Of a stretch of DNA of 20,662 nucleotides, positions 7,173 to 15,554 are shown in pieces (positions within the stretch are counted from its first letter, which is position 1; each line of letters begins with the position of its first letter). The notes beneath the pieces were generated by a model. It ran no database searches. It was not told the DNA's origin and saw only the letters and a list, made by a program, of their open reading frames with translations. A program made the position numbers and the translations under genes. Source of the DNA: CAZKEG01 sp964601575 (GTDB lineage: Bacteria; Desulfobacterota; Thermodesulfobacteria; Thermodesulfobacteriales; Thermodesulfatatoraceae); assembly GCA_964601575.1 (NCBI GenBank), contig CAZROA010000041.1, forward strand, positions 1 through 20,662, written 5' to 3'.

Positions 7173-8057
7173 CTACACCATTTTTTGGCATTTAAAACAG
7201 AAAATTTTACCTTTAAAACGCCCCTTATGTTGAAGACAATAATTAGCTACTTTTAGACTAACTTCAGATCCACATCTACTACACAAATATCTTTTATTAG
7301 TTTTTTGTCTAATTTGTTCTTTAGATATACCAAATTTCTTTTTATAATCTGTTATTTTAGGACGATGTAATTTAGAAATTTTTTCTGCTACTTCTTTTAA
7401 AGTATCACTGGATATCAATTTACTAAGGGAAGATATTATCGAAAAATTTGACATTTGGTCTGTATATTTATCAATTTCTCTTTTTAACATATCAGCCTTT
7501 ATAACCATACTTGTATCCAGACTTTTCCTTGGTGGCCTTATAATTTTAGATTTTGGAGAGAGTAAAATATAGCTTTTAAATCTTGGTTTAAGAGGGAGAC
7601 CAAAACGCTTAGGAAGAATATCTAATTTTTTTAAAACTTTATCTAATAAAAAGATATGTCTTTCATTTTGTTCGATTGGAGATTCTATTGAGTAATATTC
7701 ACCCCTCTTTCTATGCCAAATCAAAAATTCACCCTCGGTAGTAATTTTGATAGGATAGAAGAAGTTTTTTGATTCTAAGACATAAAAATCCAAAAATCTA
7801 TTAATTAATAAATGATCAATTTGAGCTACATAGTTGTTAAATTCAATCCTAAGATCATGAATAACTGCCCAATTTTTTGATTCTCCAAAATAGAAGTTTA
7901 TAAAATAAGCTGCATCATTTTCCCCTCTTTCACCAGCTTTAATAAATCTGATTTCTCTTTCAATTAAAAAACGTTGTTTAGGTGATATATCTAACTTTAA
8001 TAAAGAGATTAACTCTTTGATATCTCTTTGTTTAGAATCTCTTTCTTTAATTATCAT
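7173..8057 (-). CDS. NERD-domain protein with C-terminal zinc ribbon
   Basis: This is a 294-residue protein with an N-terminal nuclease-related (NERD) domain. AGERGENDAAYFI at 41-53, the acidic D81 in VAQIDHLLI and E95-S-K97 in FYVLESKNF match the PD-(D/E)xK-like core of that family. The C-terminus has C259-x2-C262, C274 and C287-x2-C290 in a zinc-ribbon arrangement of the kind found in topoisomerase-type DNA-binding fingers. A DNA-acting role is likely but the target is unknown. The gene is strikingly AT-rich and uses AAA/TTT/ATA codons, unlike the nif and nuo genes on either side, which suggests horizontal arrival. The ATG at 8057 has no obvious Shine-Dalgarno. The gene is convergent with nifE and occupies the place where nifN would be expected. 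Confidence 0.8.
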   Translation of the reverse strand: MIIKERDSKQRDIKELISLLKLDISPKQRFLIEREIRFIKAGERGENDAAYFINFYFGESKNWAVIHDLRIEFNNYVAQIDHLLINRFLDFYVLESKNFFYPIKITTEGEFLIWHRKRGEYYSIESPIEQNERHIFLLDKVLKKLDILPKRFGLPLKPRFKSYILLSPKSKIIRPPRKSLDTSMVIKADMLKREIDKYTDQMSNFSIISSLSKLISSDTLKEVAEKISKLHRPKITDYKKKFGISKEQIRQKTNKRYLCSRCGSEVSLKVANYCLQHKGRFKGKIFCFKCQKMV

Positions 8058-8185
8058 ATAAACATATAAATTATGATCGGTTTTTTTCTTTTATTCGGCC
8101 TTGTAAAAAAGACACTTAAAGAGCAAAAAGGAAGAGGATCTACAAGGAAAGGCCGTTTAAAGACAAAGAAGCGTTTTAAAAAACA

Positions 8186-8212
8186 AAAAGGGGCGCCTAA
8201 GGCGCCCCTTTT
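8186..8212 (-). terminator. Strong hairpin terminator of the nuo operon
   Basis: A perfect 12-bp stem (AAAAGGGGCGCC, loop TAA, complement) lies 18 bp beyond the nuoN stop. On the minus strand it is followed by a long T-rich run (complement of the A-rich 8181-8190), and on the plus strand the stem itself ends in TTTT, so it may work both ways. It separates the nuo operon from the NERD gene, which therefore needs its own promoter. Confidence 0.9.
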
Positions 8213-8230
8213 ATCCTGGAGGGAATTTTT

Positions 8231-9664
8231 TTACGGGAGGAAACCGGCGCAACAACTGCGGGCAAAATCAATTAACGGCCCTGGCCAGACACCGAAGACC
8301 AATACACCAGCCAAGGAAATGGCCAGGCTCACAAACAGATACCCGGTAAGATTTAAAGTGACTTCCTGCTCCGGCGGCTTCATGTACATGAGCATCACGA
8401 CCCGCAAATATGGATAGGCCGCGATACAACTAGCCAACACCGCACAGATGACTAACAATGGGTGTCCGGCCTCAAATGCCGCCCGGAAAACAAAAAACTT
8501 TCCGATAAAGCCGGCTGTTGGAGGGATACCAGCCAGAGAAAACATAAACAAAAGCATCAGTAAGGCTGCCGTGGGGTGAGTCTTCGAAAGACCCTGGAAG
8601 TCGAAAATGCTCTCTCCAAGGAAGTCCTTTCGACGGAGCAGGATGATCACCCCAAAGGCCCCGATATTCATAAAGGCATAGATAAATAGATACATCATGG
8701 TGGCCGCCATGCCCTCTTTCGTCCCGGCAATGATACCGAGCATGGCGTAACCAGCATGAGCCACAGAAGAATAGGCAAGCATGCGTTTGATATTGGTCTG
8801 TACGACGGTGAGCGCTGTACCAACGAAGAGGGTAACGATGGCTAGCGGGATGAAGAAGTGCTCCCATCCAAGTTTGGCTGCCCCCAGAGCGATGAGAAAG
8901 ACACGACCCATGGCAGCAAAACCAGCGGCCTTAGGCCCCACCGACATAAAGGCCGTGATCGAAGTGGGGGCACCTTCATAGGCATCAGGGGCCCACATAT
9001 GGAAGGGCACCAAGGCCACCTTGAAACCAAAGGCCACTACAAAGAGGGCAATGGCAAAGAGTAAGGCCTTATTGGTCAAGAGCCCATGCTCTACAATATA
9101 ATGAGAAATGGTCTCGATCTTTACCGAACTGGTCAGGCCGTAAATATAAGTGATGGCCAAGAGCAAAAAGGCCGAGGCAAAAGACCCCAGCAAGAAATAT
9201 TTCATGGCCCCTTCAAGGGAGCGAATATCCTTATAAATCAGACCGACCAAGACATAGACGGAAAGGGACATCACTTCGAGGCCAAGATAAAGGAGAATCA
9301 GATCCTTGGCCGAGGCCATGAGCATCATTCCAGCGGCGGCATAGAGCATGAGCCCGTAGTACTCACCGAAGTGAATCCCAACCACTCGTCCATACCCAGG
9401 TGAGATAAGCGTGGCCAAAAAGAGGACCAGGAGGAAGATGGCCTTAAAGAAGAGACCATACTGATCCGCCGCATAGGCATCGCCAAAGCCAGTACCTGCG
9501 GTAGCCAGAACCACCACCAGGGTTACCCCTACCGTGACCAGGGTGGCCCAGGTAAAGACGTCCTTGTTCCTGATCACCCGATCAAGCAAGACAAAAGCAC
9601 TGGCCACCACCACCAAAATTGTCTCCGGATAAACGGCTACGAAACTAGGAAGGGAGGACCACAT
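8231..9664 (-). CDS. nuoN: NuoN, complex I proton-pumping membrane subunit
   Basis: This is the antiporter-like subunit next to NuoK/NuoJ in the membrane arm, 477 residues with about 14 hydrophobic helices. Seen: MLMASAKDLILLYLGLEVMSLSVY (the family's conserved helix with Glu), a Lys-containing helix FGFKVALVPFHMWAPDAYEGAPT, and VQTNIKRMLAYSSVAHAGYAM. The start codon overlaps the end of nuoM by 20 bp. AAAGGAGGG about 6 nt before the ATG lies inside nuoM and supports this start and translational coupling. It is the last gene of the operon, followed by the terminator at 8186-8212. Confidence 0.95.
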   Translation of the reverse strand: MWSSLPSFVAVYPETILVVVASAFVLLDRVIRNKDVFTWATLVTVGVTLVVVLATAGTGFGDAYAADQYGLFFKAIFLLVLFLATLISPGYGRVVGIHFGEYYGLMLYAAAGMMLMASAKDLILLYLGLEVMSLSVYVLVGLIYKDIRSLEGAMKYFLLGSFASAFLLLAITYIYGLTSSVKIETISHYIVEHGLLTNKALLFAIALFVVAFGFKVALVPFHMWAPDAYEGAPTSITAFMSVGPKAAGFAAMGRVFLIALGAAKLGWEHFFIPLAIVTLFVGTALTVVQTNIKRMLAYSSVAHAGYAMLGIIAGTKEGMAATMMYLFIYAFMNIGAFGVIILLRRKDFLGESIFDFQGLSKTHPTAALLMLLFMFSLAGIPPTAGFIGKFFVFRAAFEAGHPLLVICAVLASCIAAYPYLRVVMLMYMKPPEQEVTLNLTGYLFVSLAISLAGVLVFGVWPGPLIDFARSCCAGFLP

Positions 9665-11189
9665 GGAGACCCTCCTTTAGGATTTCGCTTATCGGCGCCG
9701 CAGGAGCGGTAACGCCGTGGACATGCTCAAGTAAGGCCCGCACTGATTCATGCATAAATCCGAGGAACGGTGTCGGATAACAACCAATCCATAGGACCAA
9801 AATAAGCATGGGGATCAAGGCTATGGCTTCCCTCATCTTGACGTCCGGAAGCCCAGCCACCTTGGGATTGACCTCTTGACAAAAGACCCTCTGATAGAGC
9901 CAGAGCATATAACCCGCTCCGATAATCACTCCGGTAGCGGCAAAGGCTGCGGCCCACTTCTTTGAGGCAAAGGTGCCTAAGAGGATCAAGAACTCACCGA
10001 TAAACCCGTTTGTCCCAGGAAGACCGATAGAGGCCAAGGTAAAGACCATAAAGAAGGCGGCATAGATGGGCATCACCGTGGCCAAGCCACCGTAATCTTT
10101 AATGGCTCGGGTATGGGTCCGTTCATAGACCACACCGACGCACATAAACAAGGCCCCGGTGACCACTCCGTGGTTTATCATCTGGAGGATGGCACCCTCC
10201 ATGGCGTTCCCATTAAAGGAAAAGATGCCCAGGGTAACAAAGCCCATGTGGCTTACCGAGCTGTAAGCAATCAGACGCTTTAGATCATCTTGGGCCAGGC
10301 AGATGATACCACCGTAGATGATGGCGATGACCGAGAGCATCAGCATGGGGAACATCATCGCCTTGGCAGCCACAGGGAAGAAAGAGAGGGAGAAACGCAG
10401 GAAACCGTAGGCCCCCATCTTGATGAGGATGCCAGCCAGGATGACCGACCCGGCGGTCGGGGCCTCGGTGTGGGCGTCAGGCAACCAGGTATGAACCGGC
10501 CACATGGGGACCTTGACGGCAAAGGCGGCAAAAAAGGCCCAGAAGAGCCAGAACTGGAAGTGATAGGGAAGCCCAAGCTTCATGATCTCCAGGATGTTGA
10601 AGGTCCCGGCCTTGAGGTAAAGGAAGATGATTCCAACCAGCATCAAGACCGAGCCCACCAAGGTATACAAGAAGAACTTAATGGTGGCGTAGAGTCGCCC
10701 CGGGCCTCCCCAGATCCCGATGATCAGATACATCGGGATGAGCATCGCTTCCCAGAAGAGATAGAAGAGGAAAAGGTCCAAGGAGCAAAAGACGCCCATC
10801 ATCGCCGCCGAAGTAAGCAACAGGGCAATGTGAAACTCCTTGACCTTTTCCGTGATCGCCTCCCAGGAAATCAAGATGCACAAGATGGTGATCAAGGCCG
10901 AAAGGAGGATAAAGAGGACGCTGATACCATCTACGCCGAGAAAATAGGAGATGCCCCAAGACTTAATCCACGGGTGATACTCCACAAACTGCATGCCGGC
11001 AAAGCTCTTATCAAACCGCGAGAACAAAGGAAGAGCGACAACAAAGTCCGCCAGAGCCACTATCAAGCTGAACCACCTGATCAAGCGATCATTGCGCGGG
11101 AGGGCGAGCAGAATCACTGACCCCGCTACTGGCAGCCAGATAATTAAAGAAAGCAAAGGAAATTCAGACATTCGCAAGGCCACTTCCAT
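9645..11189 (-). CDS. nuoM: NuoM, complex I proton-pumping membrane subunit
   Basis: This is an antiporter-like subunit, 514 residues with about 14 membrane helices. Hallmarks seen are the SLDLFLFYLFWEAMLIPMY helix with its conserved Glu, FAVKVPMWPVHTWLPDAHTEAPT, and QDDLKRLIAYSSVSHMGFV. The ATG at 11189 is chosen because TAGGAGGG lies 6 nt upstream, overlapping the nuoL stop. A second in-frame ATG six codons later (MSEFPL) is less well placed. The gap to nuoL is 10 bp. Confidence 0.95.
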   Translation of the reverse strand: MEVALRMSEFPLLSLIIWLPVAGSVILLALPRNDRLIRWFSLIVALADFVVALPLFSRFDKSFAGMQFVEYHPWIKSWGISYFLGVDGISVLFILLSALITILCILISWEAITEKVKEFHIALLLTSAAMMGVFCSLDLFLFYLFWEAMLIPMYLIIGIWGGPGRLYATIKFFLYTLVGSVLMLVGIIFLYLKAGTFNILEIMKLGLPYHFQFWLFWAFFAAFAVKVPMWPVHTWLPDAHTEAPTAGSVILAGILIKMGAYGFLRFSLSFFPVAAKAMMFPMLMLSVIAIIYGGIICLAQDDLKRLIAYSSVSHMGFVTLGIFSFNGNAMEGAILQMINHGVVTGALFMCVGVVYERTHTRAIKDYGGLATVMPIYAAFFMVFTLASIGLPGTNGFIGEFLILLGTFASKKWAAAFAATGVIIGAGYMLWLYQRVFCQEVNPKVAGLPDVKMREAIALIPMLILVLWIGCYPTPFLGFMHESVRALLEHVHGVTAPAAPISEILKEGLHVVLPS

Positions 11190-11199
11190 GGAAGCCCTC

Positions 11200-13152
11200 C
11201 TAAAAGAGATAGATCAAGAGTAAGACCACAGCCGCACCTGTGGCCATGATTAGGGCATAAGTATTGACCACACCGCTCTGGAGCCGACGGATACCCTCGC
11301 CTCCACGGCGTACCAAGTCAGGAATACCGTTGACCGTACCCTCGATGCAAACCGCATCAAGCACACCCTGGACAATGCCTCGGGCCGTAAAGAGCACCGG
11401 AAGGATAATGGTGTAGTGATAAATCTCGTCCCAGTACCACTTCCGATAGAGGTACCGATAGAGACAAGGCACCTTCTCTGGTAGGAGCCGCTGAAGTTCG
11501 GGTTTTTTGATGTAAACGACATAGGCCAACGCAATACCAGCCACGCCCATCAAAGTAGATACGGTCATGAGGAGGAATTCCAGAGCCGCTTCATTATGCT
11601 CCCAGGCATGGGGGATATGGAAGTGCGGATGCCCGAGCACCGGCTCCATAAAATGACCGAAGTGGTTCTCGCCACCCAAGACATGTGGGATTCCAAGCCA
11701 ACCAGTACAAACGGCACCGATGGCCAAGAGCATCAGCGGGATGGTCATGACCTTAGGTGACTCATGGGGTTCATGCCCATGTAGGACCTCTCGACCCCTG
11801 AACTCACCATAGAAGGTCATAAAGACCACCCGGAAGGAATAAAAAGCAGTCAGGAAGGCGACAAAGGTCCCGATAAACCAGACCACCTTCCCCCAAGGAT
11901 AGACCGAGGCAAAGGCCGACCAAAGAATTTCATCCTTACTGAAGAACCCCGCCAGCCCTGGGATACCGGAGATGGAGAGTGAAGCAATCAAAAAGGTCCA
12001 GAAGGTGGCCGGCATATACTTCTTCAACCCACCCATGTAACGCATATCCGTGGGGTCAGGGGCATGATGCATGGCGTGCATCACGCTACCAGCACCCAAA
12101 AAGAGGAGGGCCTTAAAGTAAGCGTGGGTGAAGAGGTGGAACATACCCGCGGCAAAGGCCCCTACTCCGCAGGCCATAAACATATAACCCAACTGAGAGA
12201 GGGTCGAGTAAGCGATGACCCGCTTGATATCAAACTGGGTGGGCGCAATAGTGGCCGCCATAAAACAGGTAAAGGTACCAGCCGCCGCCACTACGGCCAT
12301 GGCCACGTTGGAAAGTTCAAATATCTCGTGGCACCGACAGACCATAAAGACACCAGCGGTGACCATGGTCGCAGCGTGGATCAAGGCCGAGACAGGGGTC
12401 GGACCTTCCATGGCATCCGGCAACCAGACGTGGAGTGGGAACTGGGCACTCTTACCCATGGCCCCGCAGAAGAGGAGGACAGCAATCATGGTCGGGAGGA
12501 GAATATCATGTCCAAAGAGATTAATGGTTGCATGGGCTATTTCATGTACCCTCTCAAAGACCGGCTGATAATAAATGGTGCCAAAGGTCAAAAAGACCAA
12601 GAAGACACCTAGAGCAAAACCAAAGTCACCGAATCGGTTGACAATAAAGGCTTTCTTCGCCGCATCGGAAGCGCTCTTCTTTTGATACCAGAAACCGATC
12701 AAGAGGTAAGAACAAAGACCCACCGCCTCCCAACCAAAGAAGAGCTGTAGAAAATTGTTACCAGAGACCAACATCAACATGGAGAAGGTAAAGAGGGAGA
12801 TATAGGCAAAGAAACGATAATAACCCGGATCGTCTTCCATATAGCCGATGGAGTAGACGTGAATAAGGAAGGAGAGACAGGAGACCATGGCGAGCATCAT
12901 CACCGACAGAGGATCAATCTGAAAACCCACACTCACTTTGAAGGTATCCGCCACCACCCAAGAATAGAGATCAAAATTGGCCCTTGCTCCATGGATCACG
13001 GCGAAGAGGGCCTTCATCGACAGGAGGAAGGAGCCAAAGACAGCGATACACGGCAACCAATGAGCGCGTTTCTGATTCATCCAGCGCCCAAAAAGTAAAG
13101 TAATGACCGAGGCAATTAACGGTAAAAACGGAATCCAGACCACGTATTTCAT
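11200..13152 (-). CDS. nuoL: NuoL, complex I distal proton-pumping subunit with lateral helix
   Basis: This is the largest membrane subunit, 650 residues, and is complete. Seen: LLQLFFGWEAVGLCSYLLIG (helix with Glu), KSAQFPLHVWLPDAMEGPTP, QFDIKRVIAYSTLSQLGYM, and a C-terminal extension (about residues 500-650) with a final hydrophobic helix, consistent with the lateral amphipathic helix and last anchor of NuoL. A histidine-rich stretch (GGENHFGHFMEPVLGHPHFH) precedes the extension. It begins 3 bp after the nuoK stop. Confidence 0.95.
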   Translation of the reverse strand: MKYVVWIPFLPLIASVITLLFGRWMNQKRAHWLPCIAVFGSFLLSMKALFAVIHGARANFDLYSWVVADTFKVSVGFQIDPLSVMMLAMVSCLSFLIHVYSIGYMEDDPGYYRFFAYISLFTFSMLMLVSGNNFLQLFFGWEAVGLCSYLLIGFWYQKKSASDAAKKAFIVNRFGDFGFALGVFLVFLTFGTIYYQPVFERVHEIAHATINLFGHDILLPTMIAVLLFCGAMGKSAQFPLHVWLPDAMEGPTPVSALIHAATMVTAGVFMVCRCHEIFELSNVAMAVVAAAGTFTCFMAATIAPTQFDIKRVIAYSTLSQLGYMFMACGVGAFAAGMFHLFTHAYFKALLFLGAGSVMHAMHHAPDPTDMRYMGGLKKYMPATFWTFLIASLSISGIPGLAGFFSKDEILWSAFASVYPWGKVVWFIGTFVAFLTAFYSFRVVFMTFYGEFRGREVLHGHEPHESPKVMTIPLMLLAIGAVCTGWLGIPHVLGGENHFGHFMEPVLGHPHFHIPHAWEHNEAALEFLLMTVSTLMGVAGIALAYVVYIKKPELQRLLPEKVPCLYRYLYRKWYWDEIYHYTIILPVLFTARGIVQGVLDAVCIEGTVNGIPDLVRRGGEGIRRLQSGVVNTYALIMATGAAVVLLLIYLF

Positions 13153-13155
13153 AGG

Positions 13156-13458
13156 CTACCCCTTCAGTGCCCGAAATTCGTCCATATGAACTTCTCGGGT
13201 CTTCTTGAAAAGAAGGACCACCAAGGCCAAACCAATAGCCGCTTCACCGGCTGCTACGGCGATAACAAAAAAGACCAAGATATGGGCCGCTGTATCCTGC
13301 AGCCCCCGCCCTAAGGCCACCAATGAGATATTGACCGCATTGAGCATGATCTCGATACACATGAGCATGATGATCACGTTACGCCGCGCAATAAAACCGA
13401 ACGCTCCTATGGCAAACAGCACCAGACTTAAAATGAGGTACCAAGAAATAGGAATCAT
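13156..13458 (-). CDS. nuoK: NuoK, complex I membrane subunit
   Basis: NuoK has 100 residues in three helices, the normal size. The protein carries the two membrane-buried glutamates of NuoK, in LMCIEIMLNAVNI (helix 2) and VAAGEAAIGLALVV (helix 3). The start overlaps the nuoJ stop in an ATGA arrangement, a sign of translational coupling. Confidence 0.95.
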   Translation of the reverse strand: MIPISWYLILSLVLFAIGAFGFIARRNVIIMLMCIEIMLNAVNISLVALGRGLQDTAAHILVFFVIAVAAGEAAIGLALVVLLFKKTREVHMDEFRALKG

Positions 13459-13979
13459 CCCTCTTCCCCTCTAAAACGAATTCTTCTGGTTAGGACCACG
13501 GCGCCCAGCACGGCCACCAAGAGGAGGACACCCGCGGCCTCAAAGGAGAGAATATGCTGTGTAAAAAGGGCCTTACCCAAGACCTTGGCCTGCCCCAGTT
13601 GGGCAATAAGCTTCGGGGTCATGTCACCGACTACCGGACCGGGACAAAATTCCTTGACCGCCTTGACCGCCAAGACCACCAAGACCACAGAGACCAAGGC
13701 GGCCATCGGCCAATAGATATGGAAATTACGTATCTTTAATTCTGTACGCAGGTTGATGATGTAAATGACAAAGAGGAAGAGAACCAGGACGGCTCCAGCA
13801 TAGACGATGATCTGGACCAAGGCCAAAAACTCGGCCTCCAGAGTGAGGAACAGGACCGCCTGGTGGAAAAACATGACCAACATCCACAACACCGCATGCA
13901 CGGCGTTGCGATTAGTGACCACCAAGAGAGAAGTTACGATGAGGACCAAGGCTAAGTATAAGAAAACCAAAGTTTCCAT
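13455..13979 (-). CDS. nuoJ: NuoJ, complex I membrane subunit
   Basis: This membrane subunit has 174 residues and five predicted helices. It carries the conserved VQIIVYAGAVLVLFLFVIYI helix (the pi-bulge helix near the quinone site), a loop after it, and a final helix ending in RRIRFRGEEG. GGAGGG precedes the ATG. The ATG shares one base with the nuoI stop (TAATG) and the stop overlaps the nuoK start. Confidence 0.94.
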   Translation of the reverse strand: METLVFLYLALVLIVTSLLVVTNRNAVHAVLWMLVMFFHQAVLFLTLEAEFLALVQIIVYAGAVLVLFLFVIYIINLRTELKIRNFHIYWPMAALVSVVLVVLAVKAVKEFCPGPVVGDMTPKLIAQLGQAKVLGKALFTQHILSFEAAGVLLLVAVLGAVVLTRRIRFRGEEG

Positions 13980-14524
13980 TATATACCCTCCGCCTCACGT
14001 TTTGGCGCTGGGAGTTTTTTGAGCGGAATCCCACGCGGACGCCAGAAGGGATTAAAATAGGGACGCTTCTGGGTAACGATGAATTCGTCCCAATTCCTCA
14101 GGAGTTTTTCCCTGGTGAAATAAAGTTCTTCCCTTGAATAACCGGAATATTCATAAAATTCGGTCAAGACGATGGCATTGACCGGACAGACCTCCTCACA
14201 ATACCCACAAAAGATGCAACGCAAGGCATCAATATCATAGCGGGTAACGAGACGTTTTTTGGTGTTGGGATCACGCTCAGTCTCAATGTAGATACACTGA
14301 GCCGGACACACTTGCGCACACCGATAACAACCCACACACCGATCTAATCCGGTCTTCGGATCACGCACCAGGGCATGACGCCCTCGAAAACCCGGAGCCA
14401 GAGGCTTCCTCTCTTCTGGATACTGAACCGTGACCGGCTTCGCAAATAACTTGCGAAGAGTTAAGGAAAGCCCCTTTAAGATCTCAATCAAGAATACCCT
14501 TTTAAAAAATCCAAGCTCTTTCAT
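13979..14524 (-). CDS. nuoI: NuoI, complex I 2x[4Fe-4S] subunit
   Basis: This connects the peripheral arm to NuoB and carries clusters N6a and N6b. Numbered from the ATG, the two ferredoxin motifs are C63-C66-C69-C73 (CVGCYRCAQVCP) and C103-C106-C109-C113 (CIFCGYCEEVCP). The 181-residue length fits the family. I chose the ATG at 14524 because AGGTGG lies 5 nt upstream. A GTG at 14533 in frame adds MGA but falls inside that ribosome site. The N-terminal amphipathic helix (KRVFLIEILKGLSLTLRKLF) is as expected for membrane docking. Confidence 0.94.
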   Translation of the reverse strand: MKELGFFKRVFLIEILKGLSLTLRKLFAKPVTVQYPEERKPLAPGFRGRHALVRDPKTGLDRCVGCYRCAQVCPAQCIYIETERDPNTKKRLVTRYDIDALRCIFCGYCEEVCPVNAIVLTEFYEYSGYSREELYFTREKLLRNWDEFIVTQKRPYFNPFWRPRGIPLKKLPAPKREAEGI

Positions 14525-14535
14525 AGCACCCACCT

Positions 14536-15546
14536 TTAAGCCAGGACCTTAATCAAGCCCGTAATGACGATGTTTAACAAGGCCAACGGTATCAATATCT
14601 TCCAGCCAAGCCCCATAAGCTGGTCGTAACGATAACGAGGAAGCGTAGCCCGCACCCAAATGTAGAAGAAGATCAAGAAGTAGAGCTTCAACAGGAACCA
14701 GAAGAAAGGCACCCCCGGGATCTCAAAGGGCCCGTACCAACCACCAAGGAAACAGGTCACCGCCAACATGCTCATGACGATCATACCAAAGTATTCAGCG
14801 AGATAGAAAAGGGCAAACCTGATACCGCTGTATTCAACGAAATATCCAGCCACCAACTCACTTTCTGCCTCCGGTAGGTCAAAGGGGGTTCGGTTGGTCT
14901 CAGCGATGGCTGCCACCATAAAGACGAAGAAACCGATGATTTGGGGGATGGCGTAGATCTTAAAAGGACTATGGACTTGGGCGTTGACGATGTCCACCAG
15001 ATTAAGCGAGCCCGCTAACATCATGACCCCGACCAAGGCCAAGGCCATGGCTATCTCGTAACTGATGACCTGGGCTGAGGCACGAAGACCACCCAGGAAA
15101 CTGTATCGCGAATTAGAGGCCCAACCGGCCAGGATAACACCAAAGGAAGAGAGAGAACTCAGGGCCAAGATGACCAGCAGGGCCGTGTTGACGTTGGCTA
15201 TGACAAAGTTCTGCCAGATGGGAATGACCGCCAAACTGGTCGCCCCAGCCACCAAGCTGATAAACGGCGCAATCTTAAAGACCGGGCGATCAACACAATC
15301 CGGTATCAGATCTTCCTTGGTGATCAGCTTCAAGACGTCGGCAATAGGCTGAAGCAAACCACGTGGCCCCACCCGGTTAGGACCGATTCGCTGCTGCATG
15401 TGTCCGATGATCTTTCGTTCGGCGTACGTAGTATAGGCCACATGCAAGAGGGTGATGGCCACCAAGACTACACTTTTAAATAATGAGAGCCCAAAGTACT
15501 TGAGCAAAAAGTAATTAGCCGTATCGTATAATGTCTTTGCATCCAT
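14536..15546 (-). CDS. nuoH: NuoH, complex I quinone-site membrane subunit
   Basis: NuoH forms the membrane side of the quinone chamber. It is 336 residues with about eight helices. Seen: TTYAERKIIGHMQQRIGPNRVGPRG (first cytoplasmic loop), IADVLKLITKEDLIP, ETNRTPFDLPEAESELVAGY (the charged loop near the quinone channel) and the R-x-R-YDQLMGLGWK end. AGGTGGG precedes the ATG. It lies 8 bp after nuoD. Confidence 0.96.
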   Translation of the reverse strand: MDAKTLYDTANYFLLKYFGLSLFKSVVLVAITLLHVAYTTYAERKIIGHMQQRIGPNRVGPRGLLQPIADVLKLITKEDLIPDCVDRPVFKIAPFISLVAGATSLAVIPIWQNFVIANVNTALLVILALSSLSSFGVILAGWASNSRYSFLGGLRASAQVISYEIAMALALVGVMMLAGSLNLVDIVNAQVHSPFKIYAIPQIIGFFVFMVAAIAETNRTPFDLPEAESELVAGYFVEYSGIRFALFYLAEYFGMIVMSMLAVTCFLGGWYGPFEIPGVPFFWFLLKLYFLIFFYIWVRATLPRYRYDQLMGLGWKILIPLALLNIVITGLIKVLA

Positions 15547-15554
15547 AGGCCCAC

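Noticed and set aside
7136..7256. Extension of the nifE frame to 7256
   Set aside because: The extra sequence is unlike NifE and overlaps the NERD gene antisense; the adjacent frame provides a proper family-like end at 7135.
8073..8417. Plus-strand 114-codon frame with a lysine-rich N-terminus
   Set aside because: It runs through the nuo terminator hairpin and into the antisense of nuoN, with no ribosome site or domain.
10290..11120. 276-codon plus-strand open frame within nuoM
   Set aside because: It is antisense to an unmistakable NuoM, rich in Asp/Glu/His/Gln low-complexity sequence typical of the reverse of membrane-protein codons.
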